Below, in pieces: positions 44,717 through 52,437 of a DNA stretch of 64,000 nt. Below the pieces are notes generated by a model, which did no database searches, was not told the origin of the DNA, and saw nothing but the letters and a program-made list of their open reading frames with translations. Within the stretch, counting starts at the first letter, position 1. Each line of letters begins with the position of its first letter. The position numbers and the translations under genes are program-made. This DNA is from UBA5109 sp965662565 (GTDB taxonomy: Bacteria; Pseudomonadota; Gammaproteobacteria; Pseudomonadales; Pseudohongiellaceae): positions 1-64,000 of the forward strand of contig CBFIHS010000004.1 of assembly GCA_965662565.1 (NCBI GenBank), written 5' to 3'.

Positions 44717-46315
44717 TTAAGCAGTAACACCAAGCAATGATTTACCTGGAATCGCTTCTAGAAGACTTTTTGTGTAAGCCGCTTGTGGGTTTGAAAAAAT
44801 ATCATGCACAGCGCCTGTTTCCACAATACGCCCTTCTTTCATAACAATAATTCGGTCTGACAAATACCTCACCACACCTAAATCATGAGAAATAAATAGC
44901 ATTGTAAGATTAAATTTCTCAACCAGTTCCAACAATAGATCTAAAATTTGCGCTTGTATGGTTACGTCCAAGGCAGATACAGGCTCATCAGCGACAATAA
45001 ATGATGGTTTAGTAGCGATTGCTCTTCCAATTGCTATACGCTGCCTCTGACCTCCTGAGAACTCATGCGGATAACGCCGAATACTTTCTCGGGCCAGTCC
45101 AACTGAGTCCATCAATGAAAATATTTCGGCATCTAGATGTTTTTTTGCAACAATTTTATGCAGCAGAAGTGGCTCAGCCAAAGTATCATAGACAGACATT
45201 CTTGGATTTAAGCTGGCATAAGGGTCCTGAAAGATCATCTGCATTTGACGCCTTAAAGGTTTCATTTCCGCCATAGAATAATTACTTATATTGAGCCCAT
45301 CGAAAGAAATTTCACCTTTGTTTAGGTTTAATAAACGTAATATCGCTCTTCCCGTGGTTGATTTACCAGAGCCAGATTCGCCAACCAAACCTAAAATTTC
45401 GTGACGTTTTATGTTGATTGAAACATCATCGACAGCTTTTATCATTTCTTCGCCTTTATTGCCTTGAAAGTAAACACCCAAATTAGAGACCTGAATCAAA
45501 TCACTGGAATCATTTTGGTTTAACTCTTTTTCAGCAGAAGGAACCGCCGCCAATAATTTTTTCGTATAAGCATGACTTGGCTTATTGAAGATTTGATTTC
45601 GATCGCCCTGTTCAACAAAAACACCATTTTGCATAACCGCAATTTCATCAGCAATGTCAGCAACAACACTGAGATCATGACTTATAAAAATCACGCCAAT
45701 ATTTCTACGCTCCTGGAGTTCTTTGATTAACTTTAAAATCTGACCTTGAACTGTCACATCTAAGGCTGTTGTAGGCTCATCTGCAATTATAATTTTTGGC
45801 TCGGTAACTAAAGCCATCGCGATCACAACACGTTGACGCATCCCACCTGAGAACTCGAAGGGCCAAGACTTCATTCTTTCAGAAGGATTCTTTATCCCAA
45901 CTTCCTCTAGTATTTCGCAGCCTTTTTGCCAAGCTTCTTTTTTACTCATACCAAAATGCAGGCATAATGGTTCAATTAGCTGATCACCGATTTTCATAAA
46001 AGGGTTAAGAGAAGTCATTGGGTCTTGGAAAATAATTGAAATCCCTTTGCCACGAATTTTTCGTAATTCAGATTCTTTTAATTTGAGCAAATCCTGATTC
46101 TCAAACATTACTGAACCAGATTCAATTTTACCTGGAGGCATTGGCACCAGACCTAACATGCTGTAGCAGGCAACAGATTTACCGGATCCAGATTCACCGA
46201 TAATCGCTAAAGTTTTGCCCGCTTCCACATTAAAACTAATACCATCAACAGCCTTTACTATACCGTTGCGAGTATGAAAGTGAATGCGTAAATCTGTTGC
46301 CTCTAATAATGACAT
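44717..46315 (-). CDS. Peptide ABC transporter, fused double ATP-binding protein (YejF type)
   Basis: Two complete ATPase domains in 532 residues (OppD-like 1-260, OppF-like 275-530). Each has Walker A (GESGSGKS), signature (FSGGMRQR and FSGGQRQR) and Walker B (IIADEPTTALD and IVADEPVSALD). Fusion of the D and F subunits is typical of YejF/DdpDF/GsiA-like systems. It follows oppC by two bases. The insert is probably a peptide, as judged by the binding protein in the same operon. Confidence 0.92.
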   Translation of the reverse strand: MSLLEATDLRIHFHTRNGIVKAVDGISFNVEAGKTLAIIGESGSGKSVACYSMLGLVPMPPGKIESGSVMFENQDLLKLKESELRKIRGKGISIIFQDPMTSLNPFMKIGDQLIEPLCLHFGMSKKEAWQKGCEILEEVGIKNPSERMKSWPFEFSGGMRQRVVIAMALVTEPKIIIADEPTTALDVTVQGQILKLIKELQERRNIGVIFISHDLSVVADIADEIAVMQNGVFVEQGDRNQIFNKPSHAYTKKLLAAVPSAEKELNQNDSSDLIQVSNLGVYFQGNKGEEMIKAVDDVSINIKRHEILGLVGESGSGKSTTGRAILRLLNLNKGEISFDGLNISNYSMAEMKPLRRQMQMIFQDPYASLNPRMSVYDTLAEPLLLHKIVAKKHLDAEIFSLMDSVGLARESIRRYPHEFSGGQRQRIAIGRAIATKPSFIVADEPVSALDVTIQAQILDLLLELVEKFNLTMLFISHDLGVVRYLSDRIIVMKEGRIVETGAVHDIFSNPQAAYTKSLLEAIPGKSLLGVTA

Positions 46316-46316
46316 A

Positions 46317-47210
46317 TCAATCCTTAGAAGCCTTTGGATCTAGAGCATCACGCAAACCATCTCCAAGAAAATTTAAGGAAAATAGAGTCAGCGTTAAAGC
46401 TAAACCAGGAAAGATTAGCAACCATGGATACTCTTCCATACTCTCGACCCCATAAGAAATTAATAAGCCCCAGGATGATTGTGGAGGTTGAATACCCAAA
46501 CCTAAAAAGCTGAGAAAAGCCTCTAGTAACATAACGTTAGGGATCGTTAATGTCGTGTAAACGATAATCGGACCTAGCGCATTCGGTATTAAGTGCTTTC
46601 TAATAATTGCCATGTGTGAAAGCCCGAGCGAGATCGCAGCTTCTATAAATTCCTGTTGTCGAAGACTTTGAACTTGGCCTCTAACTATTCTGGCCATTAT
46701 CAACCACTCCACAGCTCCTATTGCCAAAAATAACAGAAGTAAATTTCTTCCAAAAATCACCATTAAGAGTACGATAAAAATCATAAATGGGAGCGCATAA
46801 AGTATGTCTACAAGACGCATCATTAAAGCGTCTATTTTCCCGCCTGCATAACCGGCTACAGCGCCATAAGTCACACCAATAACTAGAGCCACAGAAGTCG
46901 CGATAAAACCCACCATAAGAGAGACACGCCCTCCATATAAAATTCTAGTGAGCATATCGCGACCAAAAGAATCTGTCCCTAACCAATGTGCAAAGGATGG
47001 AGCCGAAGCGCCCAATCTGAGATCTTGTTCTTCATAACCATAGGGACTGACAAAAGGAGCAAAGATACAAATAACAATCATCGCTAGTAAAAAAATCAAA
47101 CCAATCATAGCCAGTTTATTTCTTTTTAAGCGTAGCCAAGCATCATCCCAAAGCGAAACACCCTTAGGAAGGTTTACTGAGGCCTCTATTGTTTTTGCAT
47201 TTTTATTCAT
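46317..47210 (-). CDS. oppC: Peptide ABC transporter permease OppC
   Basis: Inner-membrane permease with a hydrophobic N-terminal span (about 35-55) and the BPD_transp_1 domain; the EAA loop reads EFIEAAISLGLSHMAIIRKHLIPN. I choose the ATG at 47210 (MNKNAKTIEAS), which overlaps the oppB stop in the ATGA form, instead of a start 39 bases upstream inside oppB. 297 residues. The PYGYEEQDL and LGTDSFGRDMLTRILYG segments are typical OppC features. Confidence 0.93.
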   Translation of the reverse strand: MNKNAKTIEASVNLPKGVSLWDDAWLRLKRNKLAMIGLIFLLAMIVICIFAPFVSPYGYEEQDLRLGASAPSFAHWLGTDSFGRDMLTRILYGGRVSLMVGFIATSVALVIGVTYGAVAGYAGGKIDALMMRLVDILYALPFMIFIVLLMVIFGRNLLLLFLAIGAVEWLIMARIVRGQVQSLRQQEFIEAAISLGLSHMAIIRKHLIPNALGPIIVYTTLTIPNVMLLEAFLSFLGLGIQPPQSSWGLLISYGVESMEEYPWLLIFPGLALTLTLFSLNFLGDGLRDALDPKASKD

Positions 47211-48139
47211 GATTTCTTGAATTGATAGCGCAATCTTGGATTCATCCAAGCCGCTAAAATATCGGACAATAGATTAAAGAAAACAATGAGGCTGGCTAAG
47301 AACACTGTCGTACCAAGTATCATTGTGTAATCGCGGTTAAAAGCTGCTTGTATGTAAAAGCGACCGAGCCCAGGCACCTGAAAAACAGTTTCAATCACAA
47401 AAGAGCCACTGAGCAAACCCGCGAAGGCAGGACCAAGAAAAGCCACAACGGGAACTAAGCCTCCTCTAAGAGCATGCTTCAAGATAACTGTGCGCTCAGG
47501 TAAGCCTTTTGCTCGAGCCGTTCTTAAATAATCTTGAGACAGTACTTCTAACATCCCCGCTCGACTTAAGCGTGCAATGTAAGCCGCATACATTGCTCCT
47601 AATGTGATGCTCGGAAGAATTTTGTCACCAGGTATGCTGCCCCAACCAGAGACAGGCAGCCATCCAAGCCAAATTGAAAAAACCAGAACTAATGTCGGAC
47701 CTAACAAGAAAGAAGGCATACAAATCCCTATCATTGCTAGACTCATTGGACCGTAATCTTGAATCGTATTAGGTTTTAAAGCGGCAATAACACCAGCAAA
47801 AGTACCTATTAAAAGAGCAATCAATAAGGCATAGAAACCCAGTTCAGCGGTCACTGGTAGACCTTGAAAAATCAGCTCGTTGACACTTCTACCTGGAAAG
47901 TTAAAAGACGGCCCGAACTCACCTTGCGCTAAATCACTCAAATAAGCGAAATATTGCTGATAAGCTGGCAAATCTAGTTTGTACTGAGCTTCGAGAGCAG
48001 CTCTAACCTGATCAGAAACGGCTTTCTCACTTGAGAATGGGCCTCCTGGGGCAGCTCTTACAAGAAAGAAAGTGATCGTGATAACCGCAAGGATAACTGG
48101 AATAGCTTGCAAAGCTCGAAAGGTAATGAAACGCCACAT
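47207..48139 (-). CDS. oppB: Peptide ABC transporter permease OppB
   Basis: 310 residues with six helices and the OppB start MWRFITFRALQAIPVILAV, a periplasmic loop after helix 1, and the EAA loop YLRTARAKGLPERTVILKHAL. Pairs with OppC to form the pore. 25 bp downstream of the binding-protein gene. Confidence 0.93.
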   Translation of the reverse strand: MWRFITFRALQAIPVILAVITITFFLVRAAPGGPFSSEKAVSDQVRAALEAQYKLDLPAYQQYFAYLSDLAQGEFGPSFNFPGRSVNELIFQGLPVTAELGFYALLIALLIGTFAGVIAALKPNTIQDYGPMSLAMIGICMPSFLLGPTLVLVFSIWLGWLPVSGWGSIPGDKILPSITLGAMYAAYIARLSRAGMLEVLSQDYLRTARAKGLPERTVILKHALRGGLVPVVAFLGPAFAGLLSGSFVIETVFQVPGLGRFYIQAAFNRDYTMILGTTVFLASLIVFFNLLSDILAAWMNPRLRYQFKKS

Positions 48140-48164
48140 AATATTTTAATTCTTACCTTTGTAA

Positions 48165-49790
48165 TTATTGATCTGCTTCTAGATAAATAGCTTTCCAGTT
48201 AAAATGATCCATTATATTCGATGGAGCTCCCTTTAAGTCCGGACTCCTTAAGCTCTTAGTTTGATAGATATAAATTGGAATAATCGGCATTTCCTGCATC
48301 AAAATTGTTTCCGCTTCATTGTATAGTTCATAGCGTTTGTCTTTATCTAAAGTCACAGGCGCTTCTGCAAGAACAATCTCATCGTAGCGAGGATTTGAGA
48401 AACCGGTATTGTTGTTGCCTCCCCCTGTAATATACATATCTAAATATGTGTTTGGATCAACATAGTCGCCTGACCATCCTCTTCGAGCGACATCGTAATC
48501 CATGTTATCAACACTCTCTAAATATACTTGCCATTCCTGGTTCACCAAGGTGACATTGATATTTAATGATTCTCTCCACATTTCTTGAATAGCGATGGCT
48601 ATGCGACGATGGTTTTCCTGTGTGTTGTATAGTATTTCAAAACTAGGGAAGCCTTCGCCATTAGGGTAGCCTGCATCGGCTAAGAGCGCTTTCGCTTGCT
48701 CAATATCATAAGCAAAGGTCACTGGAGGCTCATAACCAGCGGTTCCTGGTGGCGTTAAAAAGTAAGCTGGTTCCATAATATTTTCAAGCACCGTTTCATT
48801 GAGTAAATCTCTATCAACTGCCATTGACAGAGCTCTTCTTACTTTTTCATCTTCGAAAGGAGCCCTACTCGTGTTAATCATGTAATAGTAACTGCTTAAA
48901 TATGGAGCTAGTAAAATCAAGTCTGGATTATCCGACAAGTAAACAGGGACCTTATCTAGCGGTACATCTCCAGTTCGATGCAACAAGCCATCTCGAAACA
49001 TTCGCTCCTCAGTGATTAAATTTTCAATTGGGTAAAAAACGATAGCATTTAGTTTTACATTGTCGTAATCCCAATAGTCTGAACGTTTAACTACTCTAAC
49101 ATGAGAGTTAATCCGCCATTCCTCCAATTCAAATGCTCCATTGGTAACAATATTGCCTTCACGCGACCATCGAGAAAGTCGGTCAGTATAAGAACCAAAA
49201 GCTTCCACTGTCGCCCTATGGACAGGATAAGTGATGTAATGATCCAGTAATTGTAAAAAATAAGGCGTAGGAGCGCGTAATCGAACCTCAAGTGTATAGG
49301 TATCTATAACCTTAACACCCACTTCAGAAAAGTCTGTAATGCTACCAATTGAGTATTCTTCAGCATTAAGGATTGGATACATCATATAAGAGTTTTGTGC
49401 ACCCAAGGCAGGAGTCAATGCGCGTTGCCATGACCAGCGAAAGTCTTCCGCTGTTACTGGGTCGCCATTACTCCAGAAGGCGTTTTCTCTTAAGTGAAAA
49501 GTATAGACTTTACCGTCGGAGCTAATATCCCAGCTCTCAGCCACTCCTGGCTCTGGCTCCAATGTATAAGGGTTCTTAGTCATGAGCCCTTCAAATAAAG
49601 AAGTGATTATATGATGTTCAGGAACGCCTGTAGCAAGATGAGGATCAAAGGTCTGGGGCTCTGTGCCGTTCCCGAAGTGTAAAACACCATCTAGTGTTCC
49701 TTGTTCTACTCTACTTAAGCCGCCATCTCCGCCACAAGATGCGAGAAGAAATAATAAAGCTACTAACAGACTTTTATGAAAACTATTCAT
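48165..49790 (-). CDS. oppA: Peptide ABC transporter substrate-binding lipoprotein OppA
   Basis: 541 residues, SBP_bac_5 family. The lipobox LLAS-C19 follows a short hydrophobic signal; the residues after the cysteine (GGDGG) suggest outer-face inner-membrane anchoring by the +2 rule is not excluded or favoured. The family signature AESWDISSDGKVYTFHLRENAFWSNGDPVTAEDF (in parts: AESWDISSDGKVYTFHLR, AFWSNGDPVTAEDF) and the DWGRVSP-like WSGDYVDPNTYLDM segment are present. First gene of the four-gene operon; OppA or MppA type for oligopeptides is likely. Confidence 0.93.
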   Translation of the reverse strand: MNSFHKSLLVALLFLLASCGGDGGLSRVEQGTLDGVLHFGNGTEPQTFDPHLATGVPEHHIITSLFEGLMTKNPYTLEPEPGVAESWDISSDGKVYTFHLRENAFWSNGDPVTAEDFRWSWQRALTPALGAQNSYMMYPILNAEEYSIGSITDFSEVGVKVIDTYTLEVRLRAPTPYFLQLLDHYITYPVHRATVEAFGSYTDRLSRWSREGNIVTNGAFELEEWRINSHVRVVKRSDYWDYDNVKLNAIVFYPIENLITEERMFRDGLLHRTGDVPLDKVPVYLSDNPDLILLAPYLSSYYYMINTSRAPFEDEKVRRALSMAVDRDLLNETVLENIMEPAYFLTPPGTAGYEPPVTFAYDIEQAKALLADAGYPNGEGFPSFEILYNTQENHRRIAIAIQEMWRESLNINVTLVNQEWQVYLESVDNMDYDVARRGWSGDYVDPNTYLDMYITGGGNNNTGFSNPRYDEIVLAEAPVTLDKDKRYELYNEAETILMQEMPIIPIYIYQTKSLRSPDLKGAPSNIMDHFNWKAIYLEADQ

Positions 49791-49841
49791 TTGTTGATAC
49801 TTTCCTCAGGGTTATCGGGAGGTTATCAAAGCTCTTACACA

Positions 49842-49868
49842 ATAAACCCTGAATATCTCAGGGTTTAT
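49842..49868. terminator. Perfect 11-bp hairpin between ppiD and oppA, likely terminator
   Basis: ATAAACCCTGA and its exact complement surround a 5-base loop. On the minus strand it lies 37 bp after the ppiD stop and 50 bp before oppA. There is no long T-run after it, only TTTATTGTG, so it may be a weak terminator, an mRNA 3'-end stabiliser or a regulatory site. A second small palindrome (49901-49912) followed by seven T overlaps the ppiD stop and could also terminate. Confidence 0.5.
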
Positions 49869-49904
49869 GGCTTAATTCAATCAGTATTACTCTTAAAAAA
49901 ATCG

Positions 49905-51782
49905 CTAGCGATCAATATCAGCTTCTTGTTTCAGATAATTCATATAAGCATCAAAATCAGCAGCGGTTGCTTCCTGTATTAGATAGGCTTCGAGATTATC
50001 AAGCACAGCAACATCAAGTTCATCGATATCGCCAGGAATCACATCTTCCAATTCGACAATTACATAATCACCAAAACTCAATTGTTTACCTTCTACTACA
50101 GGGGAGTCTTCAGGTTTAGACATCGAGAAAATCATTTGTACAATTTCGGGGGAGAGACCTTGGCTACTGCGGGTTAAATTTCTGCCTCCGGTCCATTCTA
50201 GCCCTTGTAGCTCCATTAGGCTGTCAATATTCTGATCATTCTCTATATTGCTTAGAAGCGTCTCGCCTAAGGATTCCGCTTGTTCTTCTGCCTTCTCCCT
50301 TCTTAAGCTCGCTTCTATCTCACCGCGAACTTCTGCTAAAGATTTTAATTGTGGCTCTTTACGTTCTAACAACCTTACCACCACACTTCGAGAGTCATCT
50401 AGAGCGATTAATTCACTGTTTAGACCATCAAAAATATCAGCACTAAATGCCGTCTCAATTACAGATGGATTTGCTGCTATTCCTATTCCACCAGAGCGAT
50501 CAAAGAGATCGGTATTCATAATCTCTAGATCAAGTATTTCTGCCGGTTCCTGCAAGTCAATTGTTTCAAAACTTAGATTACTCAGCTCCTCAGCGCGCGC
50601 ATCATAAATACTGTCTACCCGCTGATCCTGAAGTTCTCGTAATATCCTGTCTCGACTTTCGTCAAAATTAGGTACTTCATTATCCGACATTTCAGTCAAT
50701 TTTATTAAGTGGACACCAAATTGAGTTCTTACAGGCTCTGAAACTTGCCCTAATTCTAGTGACTTTAAGGCTGACTCAAATTCATCGACAAAAGCTTCAC
50801 CCGTTGTATAACCCACATCACCACCAAATTCTGCAGAACCTGTATCATCTGAAAACTGAGCAGCTAAATCTTCAAAGCTTTCACCACTATCGATTCGAGT
50901 TTTTATGTCTTGTGCACGACTAATAGCATCTTGAATCTCATTCCCAGAAGCCGCTAAAAGAATATGGGAGGCACGTCTTTCTACTTCGGCTTGCAAATTC
51001 AAAAGCTCGGCATTGTATTGCTCAAGAATATCCTCTTCTGATATTTCAACTTCAGCCAACAAATCATTTTTATTTAGCTCAACGTATTCTAGAGAGACCA
51101 AATCATCCTGCATAAACAAAGAAGGATTATTGTCATAGTAAGTTACGACTTCATCTTCATCGACATTTTGCACTTGCGCAAGCTGAGCAACAGGGATCTG
51201 GATAAGCCTGTAGGTTCGTTTTTCCTCTCTGATTTTTGCTAATGCAGCAACTTCTGACGAAGTAGCAAAGCTGGAGGCGGAAAACACAGTTAACATCTGA
51301 TTCAAAAGACCTTCCCTCTTCAAAGCAGCTCGATAGGAGGCTGGAGTAAAACCAATACTGGTAAGCATCGCTTGTGCCCTTTCATTATTGAAAACACCAT
51401 CAACCTGGAAATCTACAGTTTGTGCTATCTGAGTATCTAAGGTTAATGGAGAAACAGTCACATCATTACTAACTGCATTTTGAATGAGAAGCTCTCTTTG
51501 TATAAGGTTTTCAATAGCTTGCTCTCTAAATTGAGAACTATCAAAACCAGAAAGATCTATATCTGGACCAAGCGAAGAAAGAAGTTGCTGAGAGATTCGT
51601 TGAGACTCACTCTCAACCTGAGTCTCATCAATAGCGACCCCATTGACGGTAACAGACGAGTTGCTAACGACGAAAGTCCCAACAATACTGTCTAAACCAA
51701 ATATTGCAAAAACTAAAATAATAAAAGCTATAAAAACTTTGGCTAAAAGTCCTTTAGAGTTATTTCTGATTGTTTGAAGCAT
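49905..51782 (-). CDS. ppiD: Peptidyl-prolyl isomerase/chaperone PpiD
   Basis: Inner-membrane-anchored periplasmic folding factor that works near the SecYEG exit. 625 residues: one span at about 15-35 (VFIAFIILVFAIFGLDSIVG), a SurA-N-like chaperone region, a parvulin domain (about 265-365: RRASHILLA, GGDVGYTTGEAFVDEF, VRTQFGVHLIKL) and a long C-terminal acidic region. PpiD parvulin domains are often inactive; I cannot judge activity here. Directly downstream of hupB, as in E. coli. Confidence 0.94.
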   Translation of the reverse strand: MLQTIRNNSKGLLAKVFIAFIILVFAIFGLDSIVGTFVVSNSSVTVNGVAIDETQVESESQRISQQLLSSLGPDIDLSGFDSSQFREQAIENLIQRELLIQNAVSNDVTVSPLTLDTQIAQTVDFQVDGVFNNERAQAMLTSIGFTPASYRAALKREGLLNQMLTVFSASSFATSSEVAALAKIREEKRTYRLIQIPVAQLAQVQNVDEDEVVTYYDNNPSLFMQDDLVSLEYVELNKNDLLAEVEISEEDILEQYNAELLNLQAEVERRASHILLAASGNEIQDAISRAQDIKTRIDSGESFEDLAAQFSDDTGSAEFGGDVGYTTGEAFVDEFESALKSLELGQVSEPVRTQFGVHLIKLTEMSDNEVPNFDESRDRILRELQDQRVDSIYDARAEELSNLSFETIDLQEPAEILDLEIMNTDLFDRSGGIGIAANPSVIETAFSADIFDGLNSELIALDDSRSVVVRLLERKEPQLKSLAEVRGEIEASLRREKAEEQAESLGETLLSNIENDQNIDSLMELQGLEWTGGRNLTRSSQGLSPEIVQMIFSMSKPEDSPVVEGKQLSFGDYVIVELEDVIPGDIDELDVAVLDNLEAYLIQEATAADFDAYMNYLKQEADIDR

Positions 51783-51822
51783 TGTCTAAGTTACCGCAGA
51801 ATATATTTTATTGATTAAACGC

Positions 51823-51849
51823 AAAGGGCGCATCAAAGATGCGCCCTTT
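51823..51849 (-). terminator. Intrinsic terminator-like hairpin after hupB
   Basis: Perfect 12-bp stem (AAAGGGCGCATC and its complement) with a 3-base loop, 46 bp past the hupB stop. On the minus strand the stem ends in TTT and is followed by GCGTTTAATC, on the other strand by TTTCTGTATT; either side has only a short T-run. The very stable stem suggests termination or a protective 3' end for hupB mRNA. Confidence 0.7.
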
Positions 51850-51895
51850 CTGTATTAAGAGGATACAGGAATCAGCCCATATCCTTCACCTCAAA

Positions 51896-52171
51896 TTAAG
51901 AATTAACAGAATCCTTAAGGGCTTTACCAGCTTTAAAAGAAGGTACTTTTGCAGCTTTAATCTGGATAGGTGCACCAGTCTGAGGATTACGACCAGTACG
52001 TGCTGCACGGTCTTTTACATTAAAAGATCCAAAGCCAACCAAAGCAACTGAATCGCCTGCCTTCAAAGCACCAGTAATAGTATCAGTCATTGCATCTATA
52101 GCTCTGGCTGCTGCTGCTTTAGGTAAATCCGCACTTTCTGCGACTGCATCTATTAGTTCTGATTTATTCAC
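51896..52171 (-). CDS. hupB: DNA-binding protein HU-beta
   Basis: Nucleoid protein HU. 91 residues starting MNKSELIDAVAE, with the DNA-binding arm GRNPQTGAPIQIKAAKVPSFK and the GFGSF turn. The order lon-hupB-ppiD supports the beta type. A good Shine-Dalgarno (AGAAGGGTG) precedes the ATG, and a strong promoter is placed far upstream, giving a leader of about 215 bases. Confidence 0.96.
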   Translation of the reverse strand: MNKSELIDAVAESADLPKAAAARAIDAMTDTITGALKAGDSVALVGFGSFNVKDRAARTGRNPQTGAPIQIKAAKVPSFKAGKALKDSVNS

Positions 52172-52188
52172 ATTATCACCCTTCTCTT

Positions 52189-52214
52189 ATAGTTTAAAAA
52201 TATAGTTTAAAAAT
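52189..52214. repeat. Direct duplication in the hupB leader
   Basis: TATAGTTTAAAAA occurs twice in tandem (13 bp each) just upstream of the hupB Shine-Dalgarno. Confidence 0.8.
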
Positions 52215-52393
52215 TAAAGTTAATTGAAATTATTGTTATGTTATTAATCGTATTAACTACTACTAAAATTAACTACAACCCAAAATCACTTAACTGCGTT
52301 TCAAAAATGAAATTAGTTTAACTACACCCACTAAAACCTTTTGTATAAAACTCTTTACGATCTACCGTAATATAACGTTTAGAGCTTCGATAC

Positions 52394-52423
52394 TTTATAC
52401 CAACTGTAGAAAGTTAATGTCAA
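52394..52423 (-). promoter_or_regulatory. Strong sigma-70 promoter for hupB
   Basis: Minus strand: perfect TTGACA (52418-52423), spacer 18 bp, TATAAA (52394-52399). It starts 14 bp after the lon stop, so hupB is driven separately from lon. The predicted transcript has an AT-rich leader of about 215 bases, unusually long for this gene. Confidence 0.7.
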
Positions 52424-52437
52424 GAAATACCCTGTAA

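Noticed and set aside
47207..47249. 43-bp overlap between oppB and oppC
   Set aside because: Disappears when oppC starts at the ATG at 47210, which gives an ordinary ATGA overlap.
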